64,000 nt of DNA from Bdellovibrionales bacterium RIFOXYC1_FULL_37_79 (GCA_001770015.1 MEQB01000009.1:1-64000); one strand, 5' to 3'. Positions 34,859 to 43,587 are shown, counted from the stretch's first letter. The notes: generated by a model from the sequence alone, not told the origin. Program-made: numbers and translations.

Positions 34859-35971
34859 CTAACTTTCTATCAACATGGAAATGATTTGAGTTAGCCTTTT
34901 AATATTATCAAAAGTGATATTATGAAATAAGGCAATTCTCAATTGGTTACGTCCCAGATTTCGATAACCATCAATATTATAAGCAACTTTTTGTTCTTCT
35001 AAAATTTTAATAATTTCTTTAGCACTATATTGATCATCCAGATCAATCGTTGCCACTGCCCATGATCTGAATTTTTTATCCTTGATATAACAACTCAGAT
35101 ATGATTTTTCCTCTGCCCATTTATAAATATAGTCCGCTTTCAAGGCCGCCATCTCTTGAATTTTTTGATATCCCAGTTCATTCATTTGTTTAAGCTGTTC
35201 ATTCAAATAAAAAATAGTGGTGATCGCTGGTGTATTGTAAGTCTGATTTTTATCAGAATTTTCAATGGCCTGTTTCCAATTCATAATCACTGGAACATAT
35301 CTGGATTTATCTTCAGCAATTTTCAACGCCCGCTCCCTGGCCTTTTTGCTTAAAAAAGCGATCCAAAGCCCTCCATCGCTGGCAAACACTTTTTGAGGTG
35401 AGAAGTAAAAAATATCCGTTTTACTGATGTCACACGGCACCTGCCCAGCTCCGCTGGTGGCATCGACGGCCAGTAAGGCACCTTCATGCACTCTAGGTAA
35501 TTCAGAAAGCTGCACTCCCGTGGAGGTTTCATTCAAAGTAACACATATTAAATCACTGTCTGCTACATCCTTTCCATTTATCCCTTCACCATACTCCACT
35601 TTTACTTGCTCTGCTTTGATAAATGGGCAAAGCTTGCTCGCCTTAAACCATTTTTCAGAAAACTCCCCACAGGTAAAATGAGTTACTTTTTCTTGCACAA
35701 TACCAAGCGCAATAGCATCAAAAAGAAAAGTTGCTCCACCATTGCCCAAAACCACCGAATAATCGGAAGGGATTTGAAAATATTTTCTAAATCCCTCTTG
35801 CACTTCTTTTACTAAATTGCGAATCGGTAGTTTGCGGTGACTGGTTCCCAGCAATTCATGATGGGTATCATATAATTTTTTGACATATTCCATCGGCACC
35901 AGTGATGGGCCGGAGCCAAAGCGGGGATCAGTGGGAATTAAATTTTTTGGAACTTTAAAATTTGATAACAT
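34859..35971 (-). CDS. serC: Phosphoserine aminotransferase
   Basis: A 370-residue aminotransferase of the SerC family, which converts 3-phosphohydroxypyruvate and glutamate to phosphoserine in serine synthesis. The N-terminus carries RFGSGPSLVP, followed by TSHRKLPIRNLV and LGNGGATFLFDA; the PLP-lysine region is FYFSPQKVFASDGGLW. It resembles the actinobacterial-type SerC more than the E. coli type. The ATG at 35971 follows AGAGGAG and is preferred over earlier in-frame ATGs. The small membrane protein gene is 16 bases upstream. Confidence 0.9.
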   Translation of the reverse strand: MLSNFKVPKNLIPTDPRFGSGPSLVPMEYVKKLYDTHHELLGTSHRKLPIRNLVKEVQEGFRKYFQIPSDYSVVLGNGGATFLFDAIALGIVQEKVTHFTCGEFSEKWFKASKLCPFIKAEQVKVEYGEGINGKDVADSDLICVTLNETSTGVQLSELPRVHEGALLAVDATSGAGQVPCDISKTDIFYFSPQKVFASDGGLWIAFLSKKARERALKIAEDKSRYVPVIMNWKQAIENSDKNQTYNTPAITTIFYLNEQLKQMNELGYQKIQEMAALKADYIYKWAEEKSYLSCYIKDKKFRSWAVATIDLDDQYSAKEIIKILEEQKVAYNIDGYRNLGRNQLRIALFHNITFDNIKRLTQIISMLIES

Positions 35972-35987
35972 ATACTCCTCTCTTAAA

Positions 35988-36170
35988 TTATTTAATAACC
36001 TTGAAATCTGCCTCAATAACCGGTGACTTGTCCTGATGATTAAAACGGGAAGCCTTCGATGACTCTGGTTGATTGCTTTGATGGAGTTTGATCATCTTGT
36101 AAGTTCTCCACATGCCTCTTATCATCACAAAAATACAATAAAGAAAAAACGCTAATAAAATTTTACCCAT
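35988..36170 (-). CDS. Small single-pass membrane protein
   Basis: A 60-residue protein: one hydrophobic segment (ILLAFFLYCIFVMI, residues 4-17) followed by a basic, hydrophilic cytoplasmic tail (RTYKMIKLHQSN). AAGGA sits before two adjacent ATG codons (36173 and 36170). It precedes serC by 16 bases on the same strand and is probably co-transcribed. Because it is short, its reality rests on the ribosome site and the clean membrane segment. Function unknown. Confidence 0.55.
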   Translation of the reverse strand: MGKILLAFFLYCIFVMIRGMWRTYKMIKLHQSNQPESSKASRFNHQDKSPVIEADFKVIK

Positions 36171-36201
36171 CATATTCCTTCCCCAGACCCGAATTTTAAC
36201 A

Positions 36202-36220
36202 AGACCAAGGTCTTTGGTCT
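36202..36220. promoter_or_regulatory. 7-bp palindrome between divergent operons
   Basis: AGACCAA (36202-36208) and TTGGTCT (36214-36220) are a perfect inverted repeat with a 5-base centre. It lies between the serC operon and the class I LysRS-like gene, near where either promoter would be, and is a candidate operator. Confidence 0.35.
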
Positions 36221-36303
36221 ATGATTAAAACAAGTTTTTCATTTGGTCATTTTAGATAAAAAATGATAATGATATAGCAATTTTAATTTAATGAGGTTGT
36301 TTA

Positions 36304-37455
36304 ATGAATAGTGACAATAAATTGCCGCACTGGGCTGATATCTTGGCAAGTAATGTATTGGGCCATTTAAGAAAACAAAATCTCACTCATCTTTCCACTA
36401 TTGTTTTATGGTTAAATGACAATAAAACCCCTTCGGTAATTAGAAAAATCGTCACCTTTGAGCTTTTGGTCAAAGCACTAAAAACCATCGGCATGAACAG
36501 TTTAAATCCCCACATCTGCTTTATGGACGCCCCGGAAAGCGATGAAGTTCATTGCAAAAATATAGTCACCAAACTCTCCACCTTTATTTCCCCAGATGCC
36601 ACCTCGAACTATGAATTAAATGATGCCATTTATATCAAATTCAACCCTGATGAAAACTGTCATCATATCCTTGAACAAAATAGCACCGTTATTCTTCCAG
36701 ATGTTCAGGTACGCCTCAAAGGCCTGGACTTGAATCATAACTCATTACCAATTTATGCCATTCTAGATTGCTTTGAAACCGATCTGATCCGATGGCTCAT
36801 CTCTCATCAGTCATTAAACACCTCTATAACATTTCATTTTGATGAAGAGATCACTAAACTCTATAAACTCTTTGATGAAAATGAGGCCCGATATTTTAAT
36901 CAGACTCCCAACGACACGGCCAATTTTCCCTACGAACATGTTGCCTATAAATACGCCTATATTCATGATGCCATTCCACCCAGCCGACCTTTTCGCCCTG
37001 ATTTTCTAAAATTATCAACACTTTTACAAATGTATGATCTTGATATCTCCAGCGCTTACGCTTACCACATACACCTGTTAAAAAATGACTTAGATAAATC
37101 CTGTTTTTCCAAAAGATCAGAAAAAATATATAATTGGTTACGCACTTTTGCCCCTGCGTCCTGTAAATTTTCCGTTAACAAACACCCCATCAACGTCAAT
37201 CTTAACGAAAAAGAACTCTCATTTATGAAAAATGTTTTCAATTTTATCAAAAGCTACGAAGATGAAGTCGAGTTTGAAGACCTAGATGAAATTGGAAAAA
37301 GATTTGAAATGTTTTCAAAAGAAAAAGGCATGGACTTCTCCCACGCGAAAACTGTTCTCTACCGACATTTAATCAACAAAAACGAAGGACCCACGTTTTC
37401 TTCCTTCGTCAAATATCTCGACCGGAATAAATTATTAATGTTGCTTAGAAAATAA
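36304..37455 (+). CDS. Degenerate class I lysyl-tRNA synthetase-like protein
   Basis: A 383-residue protein that aligns, from memory of the family, with class I LysRS (LysK) end to end, but with the catalytic part cut out. The N-terminal HWAD (9-12) and LVKALKTIGM (55-64) match. The HIGH-type region is reduced to TPSVIRKIV. The zinc-binding insert and GKDHH-type active-site segment are missing, and the KMSKS-like region reads LKGLDLNHN. The C-terminal alpha-helix cage, which contacts the tRNA anticodon in LysK, is well preserved: SITFHFDEEI (174-183), NWLRTFAPASCKFSV (277-291) and INKNEGPTFSSFVKYL (357-372). LysK is usually about 500-550 residues. It should not charge tRNA; a tRNA-binding or regulatory role is inferred. 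It faces lysS tail to tail. Confidence 0.75.
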   Translation: MNSDNKLPHWADILASNVLGHLRKQNLTHLSTIVLWLNDNKTPSVIRKIVTFELLVKALKTIGMNSLNPHICFMDAPESDEVHCKNIVTKLSTFISPDATSNYELNDAIYIKFNPDENCHHILEQNSTVILPDVQVRLKGLDLNHNSLPIYAILDCFETDLIRWLISHQSLNTSITFHFDEEITKLYKLFDENEARYFNQTPNDTANFPYEHVAYKYAYIHDAIPPSRPFRPDFLKLSTLLQMYDLDISSAYAYHIHLLKNDLDKSCFSKRSEKIYNWLRTFAPASCKFSVNKHPINVNLNEKELSFMKNVFNFIKSYEDEVEFEDLDEIGKRFEMFSKEKGMDFSHAKTVLYRHLINKNEGPTFSSFVKYLDRNKLLMLLRK

Positions 37456-37456
37456 T

Positions 37457-38944
37457 TCAATTTTTTTGTTTCATGGTTGGAAACAAAATCACATCTCTGA
37501 TAGAAGTTGAATCAGTAAGAAGCATGACAATTCTGCCAACCCCTAGGCCAACACCGCCGGTTGGTGGCATGCCAACGTCAATCGCATGGAGAAAGTTTTC
37601 ATCCATGGGATGCGCTTCCTTATCTTTTGATCTTTGTTTTTGTTGCTCGACCAAACGGTTGAATTGGTCTTCGGGATCATTAAGCTCGGAGTAGGCATTA
37701 CCAATTTCCATACCAGCGCAAAAAGGCTCAAATCGCTCAACCAAGTTTGGATTTTGACGATGAACTTTAGTCAGCGGAGAAATTTCTTTCGGGTGGTCCA
37801 TAATAAATGTGGGTTGCCAAAGAGAAGGCTCCACCGTAAATTCAAAAAGATTCATTAACATCTTTCCACGCATCAAAGGTTCTTTCATACCTTCATCATA
37901 TTTTTTTATGATGGAAAACAATTCATCATCACTGATTTTTTCTGGATCAATATGGGCATATTCCCGGAGTCCGTCGTAAACAGTAAGTCTTTTCCAGGGT
38001 GCCTTAAGTTCAATTTCTCTTCCTTGATAGGTAATTTGGGAACTCCCGGTAATTCGTATCGCAAGTCTTTCTACCAACTGCTCAAAACGAATCATCTGAT
38101 CGTTATAATCAGTCCATGCTTCATACCACTCTAGCATGGTAAATTCAGGATTATGGGTCCGATCCACCCCCTCATTTCGAAAATTCTTGCCCAAATCATA
38201 AACTTTTTCGTAGCCGCCCACGATCAGCCTTTTTAAATATAGTTCAGGGGATATTTTCATATAGAGAGGCATATCCAAGGCACGATGGTGAGTTTGAAAT
38301 GGTTCGGCGGCGGCTCCACCATAAATTGGTTGTAAAATAGGAGTTTCCACCTCTAAAAAGCCTTCCTCATCCAGGTAACTTCTAATTTCCTTAATGATTT
38401 TTGAACTGGTTTCAAAAACCTTTCTAGATTGCGGATCCATAATCAAATCAAGATGACGGTAGCGATATTTAATTTCAGGATCGCTGATCCCATGAAATTT
38501 TTCGGGCAAAGGTTCTAGCGTTTTACAAAGCACTTCAAAACTTTTGGCAAATAGGGATAACTCACCTTTTTTAGTTTTAAAAATAAAGCCACCGACACCT
38601 ACAAAATCACCAATATCAATTAAGTCAAAACTTTTCTGACCTATTTCATCCAATTCACCATTTTGAATATAGACTTGAATGGATGCATACTGATCCATAA
38701 TATTCAAAAAAGTGGCCTTTCCCATCGTTCTTTGGGCCATCAATCGTCCGCATAACTTAAAAGTCTGATCCTCTTTTTTTTCTCCAGATTCAATATTTTC
38801 AAACTTTTTTCTAATTTCTTCCAACGAACAAGTCCGATCATATTTATAGGGATAGGGATTTATGCCATTTTTTCTCATCTCATGAAGTTTTCTACGCTTT
38901 TCTTTTCTTAAAACATTCTCATTTTCATAAATATTTTCGTTCAT
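37457..38944 (-). CDS. lysS: Lysyl-tRNA synthetase, class II
   Basis: A 495-residue class II LysRS with an N-terminal OB-fold (FKLCGRLMAQRTMGKATFLNI) and the catalytic core: motif 2 (KVYDLGKNFRNEGVDRTHNPEFT) and motif 3 (GVGLGVGRIVMLLTDSTSIR). It charges tRNA-Lys. The ATG at 38944 follows GGGGAG at seven bases; an earlier in-frame start would lack a site. It is the functional lysine synthetase of the region, and its stop lies one base from that of a class I LysRS-like gene on the opposite strand. Confidence 0.97.
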   Translation of the reverse strand: MNENIYENENVLRKEKRRKLHEMRKNGINPYPYKYDRTCSLEEIRKKFENIESGEKKEDQTFKLCGRLMAQRTMGKATFLNIMDQYASIQVYIQNGELDEIGQKSFDLIDIGDFVGVGGFIFKTKKGELSLFAKSFEVLCKTLEPLPEKFHGISDPEIKYRYRHLDLIMDPQSRKVFETSSKIIKEIRSYLDEEGFLEVETPILQPIYGGAAAEPFQTHHRALDMPLYMKISPELYLKRLIVGGYEKVYDLGKNFRNEGVDRTHNPEFTMLEWYEAWTDYNDQMIRFEQLVERLAIRITGSSQITYQGREIELKAPWKRLTVYDGLREYAHIDPEKISDDELFSIIKKYDEGMKEPLMRGKMLMNLFEFTVEPSLWQPTFIMDHPKEISPLTKVHRQNPNLVERFEPFCAGMEIGNAYSELNDPEDQFNRLVEQQKQRSKDKEAHPMDENFLHAIDVGMPPTGGVGLGVGRIVMLLTDSTSIRDVILFPTMKQKN

Positions 38945-39074
38945 TAATAAACTCCCCGGCCAATGTAACCCAAGCAGGTGTTTTAACATCCTTTGGATTC
39001 TTTGTCAGCATTCGTATGTTACGGTTTTTTGTGTAAAATGTGGCAGAAAATGGGAATTTTTTTAAAAAAAATAA

Positions 39075-39824
39075 CTATAATTTAATCAATCTTCCATCGC
39101 CTACGATATGAAATATAATACTACTTCTGGATTCTTTCAAAGGAGTAGATGTAATATAATCAAGTTGAATAGTGGCACCGGCAAGCGGGCCTTCTAAAGT
39201 GCCAAGGTTGGATATGGCCATTAATTCGGATTTACAATCAAACTTATAGCCCCAGGCCACCGAAATATTGGAGGGAATAATATTGACCCCGGTCAAATAT
39301 TTACCAATTCCCTTATAAGCACCGTCGTGTTGAAAAGTAACCATAAATGAAAAATTAACCACGGTGCCCCCGTAAACGTTCTTATAAACCACCTCATATT
39401 GTTGCACTTTAGGTATGGACCAATTGCTCATTGATAGAAAGGATATTTCGGGTTGCGCCAGATAAGGCAAAACTGAAATGGGTTTAAATTTTGCAGTAAC
39501 CACGGGTCTTCCAGCGTCAATTACTGTCCACACTTTTTTACCCATGGCCATCAATTGATCAACAATTAAAACGATATCCCCGAGCCAGTTAGACGTTCCA
39601 TCATCACTTTTATCCATTTTTTCTGTTTGGTTATCCTGGTTAACTTCTCTTATCTCTACTGAGGCAATCGTAAAATAATCAAGTTCAGAAGTGGTATGGG
39701 CATTTTTGTTAGCTGAAATCGTATCATATTGTTCAAAAGGAATAGCTTCACTTGCACCCCAACTTACATTTGAAAAACACAGGCCAAACAACCCAAAAGT
39801 CAGTATAATTAGCGTTCTACTCAT
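39075..39824 (-). CDS. Secreted hypothetical protein
   Basis: A 249-residue protein starting at the ATG after GGAGGAG, where a signal peptide begins (MSRTLIILTFGLFGLCFSNVSWG, cleavage near residue 23). The mature part has alternating beta strands (VVNFSFMVTFQHDG, INIIPSNISVAWGYKF-type) with no recognisable family motif. No catalytic residues stand out. It lies divergent from the FecR/beta-barrel protein, separated by about 200 bases that hold a palindrome and a good promoter. Periplasmic location is likely. Confidence 0.65.
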   Translation of the reverse strand: MSRTLIILTFGLFGLCFSNVSWGASEAIPFEQYDTISANKNAHTTSELDYFTIASVEIREVNQDNQTEKMDKSDDGTSNWLGDIVLIVDQLMAMGKKVWTVIDAGRPVVTAKFKPISVLPYLAQPEISFLSMSNWSIPKVQQYEVVYKNVYGGTVVNFSFMVTFQHDGAYKGIGKYLTGVNIIPSNISVAWGYKFDCKSELMAISNLGTLEGPLAGATIQLDYITSTPLKESRSSIIFHIVGDGRLIKL

Positions 39825-39925
39825 AATCAACTCCTCCCTAAAAACATTCCCGTTGTTCGTGAATGTAAGTTTCATTTCTCCTAATGTCAACCTTTTGAAA
39901 CCCTGGCATGAAGATGTTATATGAT

Positions 39926-39937
39926 TCGTTTAAACGA
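39926..39937. promoter_or_regulatory. 12-bp perfect palindrome TCGTTTAAACGA
   Basis: A perfect palindrome in the divergent region between the secreted protein gene (39824) and the FecR/beta-barrel gene (40022). It lies 19 bases upstream of the -35 of the latter's likely promoter, a reasonable operator position. No known regulator site is recognised. Confidence 0.35.
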
Positions 39938-39955
39938 CTTTTTTCACACTTTTAC

Positions 39956-39985
39956 TTGTCACTTTTTTACATTATCAACTAGAAT
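39956..39985 (+). promoter_or_regulatory. Likely sigma-70 promoter of FecR/beta-barrel gene
   Basis: TTGTCA (39956-39961), an 18-base spacer and TAGAAT (39980-39985), 36 bases before the ATG at 40022. Sequence and distance are good. A further palindrome TTAACTAGTTAA lies at 40000-40011, close to the ribosome site. Confidence 0.5.
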
Positions 39986-40021
39986 GAAGTATTAATATTT
40001 TAACTAGTTAAAGGGTAATTT

Positions 40022-41938
40022 ATGAAGTCTCTTGTCATTTTCGGAGTCATGTTGTTTAGCTGTCTATCTGCTTTTGCTAAACAGGATGTAGCCAAAGTCA
40101 TTTTTATAAAAGGTCTCGCTACCGAATTAAAACCAGGACAAAGCAAGGCAACTCCTATCGTTCAAAACCAGGCCCTTCAAGAGGATAGTTCCGTTTTAAC
40201 TCACGAAAAAAGTGTTTTGAAAATTCACTTCTTTGATGGCTCACAAACCACCCTAGGGCCCAATTCGAAATTCATAATCAAAAAATCCGATCCCGCTCAA
40301 GGCAGTATCCTTGGACTTTTAAAGGGCACCATCCGCACGCAACTGAATAAAAATGACAACAAAAAATTATACATTCAAACTCGTACCGCCGCACTAGGCG
40401 TTCGGGGTACCGATTTTCAGGCCATTTATAATCCCGAAATTCGCATTACCTCCCTTGTTACCTACTCAGGGAAAGTGGCCATGGCGAAAGTCAAACCCAC
40501 TCATAGTATCCAAACTACCCAATTTATCCCCCACATCCCAGGTGATGAAAACACCTATTTTGACTGGGTCAGTAATGTTACTTCCAAATCAAAAATCAGC
40601 GATGATTTTGCTGAATTTGATAATTTGCTTGATAGTAAAGAGGCCGTAGAAATTAATCCTGGACGTTTTTCAACCACCGCGACACATGTATCGAAACCTT
40701 CCGTACCAGTTCGTATTTCCCCGGCCCAGTTCAAAGTCATGAAGGAAAACACTTCACTACAAGATGGCAATCAAAAAAAGATAGAAAACCTGGAACAAGA
40801 AACTCAACTGGCCCAAAAAACTGAAAACATAAAAATCGAAAAATATGATCCGCCTGCCGAGGGTTATACCAACCTGGCCAAAAATGAATTTGCCCCCAAA
40901 GCAGGAGGTTTTTTAGATGTTAACTCTGGCATTTATATTCCACCTGAAACCGATGCGAAATTTGATGCCAAGACAAAACTGTTTATCCCATCCAATGAAA
41001 TAGGCGGTATCGCCAAGGAAACTGGTGAATATGTGGCTCCGGAAGGACTTAAACTCGATGCTAAAAAAGGATTTGTGGAAATCGCTAAAATCGACGAACA
41101 AACCGCTAAAACCAAAGATGAGCTGAATAAAAATATTGACCAAACTACCACCAAGGCTCCAATCAAAGAAGTCGCCACGGTACGTTTTTGGTTAAACGGC
41201 CCCCTTAATCCCGATAACAAGTACAAAATCGGACACCATCACATTCAATTTGGCATTATTCCTGGCAATACAGCTTACCGATATGCCAATCCCTACACTC
41301 ACAAAAGTGAAACTTATTATGCCGAACCTAAAGGTGATTTTCGTTTGGAATATACCTGGCGCTTTCATAAAAACATTGCCGCCGGAATCAGTATCAATGA
41401 GGGAGATCGTAAATTTAAATTGGCAAAACAAATGTGTACCGGCCCCGACTGTAAAGATGATGATAATTCCAAGTATCATTGGGGACGCCGCTTTCTTTTT
41501 GCATCAGTCTTTTTCAACCCCAAAACTTACCTAAGACTGGGTCTAGGTGAAACCGAAACCCCCTATGCCACCGGAAACAGTTTTGGCCCATACTATAACT
41601 TTACCAATATTATGAACCCTATGCTGAGTACCACTATTAATTACGTCGTCTTCTCAAAAGAAAAATTTAAAATCATGAACGAAATCAATTTATCTTATCT
41701 GTTTGAAAAATCAGAACATTCTCACACATCCAAAGGCCACGAACTGGGTTATTTAGCAGAGGCCCTCTTTGAATTTAATACTTGGTTTGGAGTCTATTCC
41801 AACATTGAATATACCTATCGCAATTTGAAAATTACTAATAACTATACTTCCTACGATAACTTGTACGTCGATCATTCTGAGCACCAATTTCACATCCACA
41901 ACTATGGTATAGGTTTTGGAGTACTGTTTTCCATTTAA
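40022..41938 (+). CDS. FecR-domain protein with C-terminal beta-barrel
   Basis: A 638-residue exported protein. A signal peptide (1-19, LSAFA) is followed by a FecR domain (about 25-150) with VLKIHFFDGSQTTLGPNSKF, GLLKGTIRTQL and RTAALGVRGTDFQA, as in periplasmic FecR-like domains. A linker holds about four 17-20-residue repeats of the LDAKxGxYIPPE kind (about 290-355). Residues about 385-638 are beta-strand rich with alternating hydrophobics and end in aromatic/Ile (GIGFGVLFSI), as in outer-membrane barrels. The combination suggests a periplasmic sensor or peptidoglycan-contact domain tethered to a barrel. No FecA or sigma factor is adjacent, so classic iron signalling is not supported. Confidence 0.75.
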   Translation: MKSLVIFGVMLFSCLSAFAKQDVAKVIFIKGLATELKPGQSKATPIVQNQALQEDSSVLTHEKSVLKIHFFDGSQTTLGPNSKFIIKKSDPAQGSILGLLKGTIRTQLNKNDNKKLYIQTRTAALGVRGTDFQAIYNPEIRITSLVTYSGKVAMAKVKPTHSIQTTQFIPHIPGDENTYFDWVSNVTSKSKISDDFAEFDNLLDSKEAVEINPGRFSTTATHVSKPSVPVRISPAQFKVMKENTSLQDGNQKKIENLEQETQLAQKTENIKIEKYDPPAEGYTNLAKNEFAPKAGGFLDVNSGIYIPPETDAKFDAKTKLFIPSNEIGGIAKETGEYVAPEGLKLDAKKGFVEIAKIDEQTAKTKDELNKNIDQTTTKAPIKEVATVRFWLNGPLNPDNKYKIGHHHIQFGIIPGNTAYRYANPYTHKSETYYAEPKGDFRLEYTWRFHKNIAAGISINEGDRKFKLAKQMCTGPDCKDDDNSKYHWGRRFLFASVFFNPKTYLRLGLGETETPYATGNSFGPYYNFTNIMNPMLSTTINYVVFSKEKFKIMNEINLSYLFEKSEHSHTSKGHELGYLAEALFEFNTWFGVYSNIEYTYRNLKITNNYTSYDNLYVDHSEHQFHIHNYGIGFGVLFSI

Positions 41939-41942
41939 TTGC

Positions 41943-41971
41943 TTGACTTACGCTTTATTTACGCATAGAAT
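41943..41971 (+). promoter_or_regulatory. lexA promoter with direct-repeat candidate operator
   Basis: TTGACT (41943-41948), an exact 17-base spacer and TAGAAT (41966-41971) form a strong sigma-70 promoter ending 20 bases before the lexA ATG. Two direct copies of TTACGC (41948-41953 and 41959-41964), eleven bases apart, lie inside the spacer. This is where an autoregulatory LexA site would be expected. Confidence 0.7.
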
Positions 41972-41991
41972 TTTTTCTATCAGGAGTGCGT

Positions 41992-42606
41992 ATGTCGATC
42001 ACCAAAAAACAAAAAGAAGTCTTTGATTATATATTGGAGTATTCTAACACCTACCAAATTGCGCCTACTCAAAAAGAAATTAAAGAACACTTTGGACTAA
42101 AATCGTTTGGCTCAGTTCAGCGCTATATTACTTATCTGGAAGAGGCCAATTATTTAGAAAGAGACTGGAATAAACGCCAAGGACTTAAAATCGTTAAAAA
42201 TAATAATAACCAGATTAATCTTACCGAAATCCCTCTCTTAGGAGATGTGGCCGCTGGTATTCCTATTGAAGCAATTGAAAACCCCACCACCACCTTGGAA
42301 GTTCCCAGTTTCATGTTAACCAAAGGGCATAAACATTATGCCCTCACCATCCACGGGAATTCTATGATTGAAGATCATATATGCGATGGAGATATTGCAA
42401 TCATTAAGTATCAAAAAACCGCTGAACAAGGCCAAACAGTGGTCGCTATAATTGACGGAGACGCTACGATAAAACAATTTTATTCAAACCGTTCCCACAT
42501 AGAACTGCGACCTAAAAATGAAACGATGAAACCAATTATCGTCGATCCCAAAGCCTCCGAATTTCAAATTGCTGGTATCTTAGTCGGACTTATGCGCAGC
42601 TATTAA
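41992..42606 (+). CDS. lexA: LexA repressor
   Basis: A 204-residue LexA, the SOS repressor that self-cleaves when RecA is activated. The N-terminal winged helix has the LexA pattern (KQKEVFDYILEY, PTQKEIKEHFGLKS, VQRYITYLEE). The cleavage site Ala88-Gly89 (LGDVAAGIP), nucleophile Ser124 (HGNSM) and Lys161 (DGDATIKQF) are all intact. GGAG lies five bases before the ATG at 41992. It is monocistronic, with a strong promoter that carries a direct-repeat candidate operator. A lipoprotein gene follows. Confidence 0.95.
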   Translation: MSITKKQKEVFDYILEYSNTYQIAPTQKEIKEHFGLKSFGSVQRYITYLEEANYLERDWNKRQGLKIVKNNNNQINLTEIPLLGDVAAGIPIEAIENPTTTLEVPSFMLTKGHKHYALTIHGNSMIEDHICDGDIAIIKYQKTAEQGQTVVAIIDGDATIKQFYSNRSHIELRPKNETMKPIIVDPKASEFQIAGILVGLMRSY

Positions 42607-42678
42607 GCATTTTTTTCCTGCCTAAAAAAAAACCACCGTTTTTACTTAGCAATTTCTCATTTTTATCGAACAGGTGAT

Positions 42679-43548
42679 ATGCGTAATCTTATAATTATGT
42701 CTCTTTTGCTATTATCTGCTTGTGCTCAATCCACCTTTGATTTTGATTATGACAACATTGTGGCCAATTTTGACTTGGAAAAAATCGTACACATAAAGGT
42801 TGATTCATATTTTAATCAAGACTTTACTTATTCTTCTAAAAAAATATATGTTTTTCCCAACAACGCTTCCCTCTCTATTGATAATCCCTGGTTTAAATAT
42901 TATGCTGACTTTATCTATGCGGCCTTTAGCGAAAAAGGATTTACCAGGGCCACTTCCCCACAAAAAGCAGAGATCGGTATTCTGCTTGATTTTTATGTAA
43001 GTCACCCTATCGAACAAACCCGGTCATTTACCCGACAAACTGACGATGGCACCAGAGAGCTGCTTGCCTATAACCAAAAAAGCAATCCCTATGACCTGCC
43101 TATCGTAAAAGAAAGAGATGGAATCAGGGAAGTTTTTAACTATCACACCAATACCATCACCTCATATCTTTTCAAAAGATATGTAACCATTGAGGGAATT
43201 GATCTTATTAAATACAAGGAATCTGATGGCCTCATGGAAGATAATTCCATTTTAAAAATGACCTTTGAAAGTATCGGACAATCAAATGATTTAAATAAAA
43301 TCTTCCCTATCCTGATTGCTTCGGGAAAAAGGTTTATAGGCCAAACCCTAGAACGTCCGGTTTGGCGCAAAATGAATTTCAATTCCAAAGAACTTCGAGA
43401 TATGGTGGCGTTTATCCAGGCCAACAATTTATTCCAAGATTCCACCAAATTTGAAAATTTGCTAGACGAGCGGTATTACATGATTCCTCCGACTAGTCGC
43501 CCACGTCGCCTTAGGTTGCATGAGATACCCGTCTATAAAGCATTTTAG
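42679..43548 (+). CDS. Lipoprotein of unknown function
   Basis: A 289-residue lipoprotein with signal LIIMSLLLLSAC (lipobox LSAC, Cys15). The mature part starts FDFDYD, with a segment resembling the DUF4136 fold (KAEIGILLDFYVSH), and later lies a helical C-terminal region (ELRDMVAFIQANNLF). The DUF4136 link is tentative. AGGTGAT precedes the ATG. The gene follows lexA but is separated by 70 bases, so SOS control is not evident. A strong terminator follows it. Confidence 0.7.
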   Translation: MRNLIIMSLLLLSACAQSTFDFDYDNIVANFDLEKIVHIKVDSYFNQDFTYSSKKIYVFPNNASLSIDNPWFKYYADFIYAAFSEKGFTRATSPQKAEIGILLDFYVSHPIEQTRSFTRQTDDGTRELLAYNQKSNPYDLPIVKERDGIREVFNYHTNTITSYLFKRYVTIEGIDLIKYKESDGLMEDNSILKMTFESIGQSNDLNKIFPILIASGKRFIGQTLERPVWRKMNFNSKELRDMVAFIQANNLFQDSTKFENLLDERYYMIPPTSRPRRLRLHEIPVYKAF

Positions 43549-43560
43549 CGCACATAAAAA

Positions 43561-43587
43561 AAAAGCACTCATGATCTGAGTGCTTTT
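43561..43587. terminator. Bidirectional intrinsic terminator
   Basis: AAAAGCACTCA (43561-43571) and TGAGTGCTTTT (43577-43587) form a perfect 11-bp stem with a TGATC loop. T runs are present on both strands. It serves both the lipoprotein gene on the plus strand and the ferredoxin gene on the minus strand. Confidence 0.9.

Noticed and set aside
36258-36280. TGATAATGATA resembling half of a Fur box
   Set aside because: Only part of the 19-bp consensus is present, in an AT-rich region, and no iron gene adjoins.
40000-40011. Palindrome TTAACTAGTTAA before the FecR/barrel gene
   Set aside because: It lies next to the ribosome site, is AT-rich and short enough to be chance.
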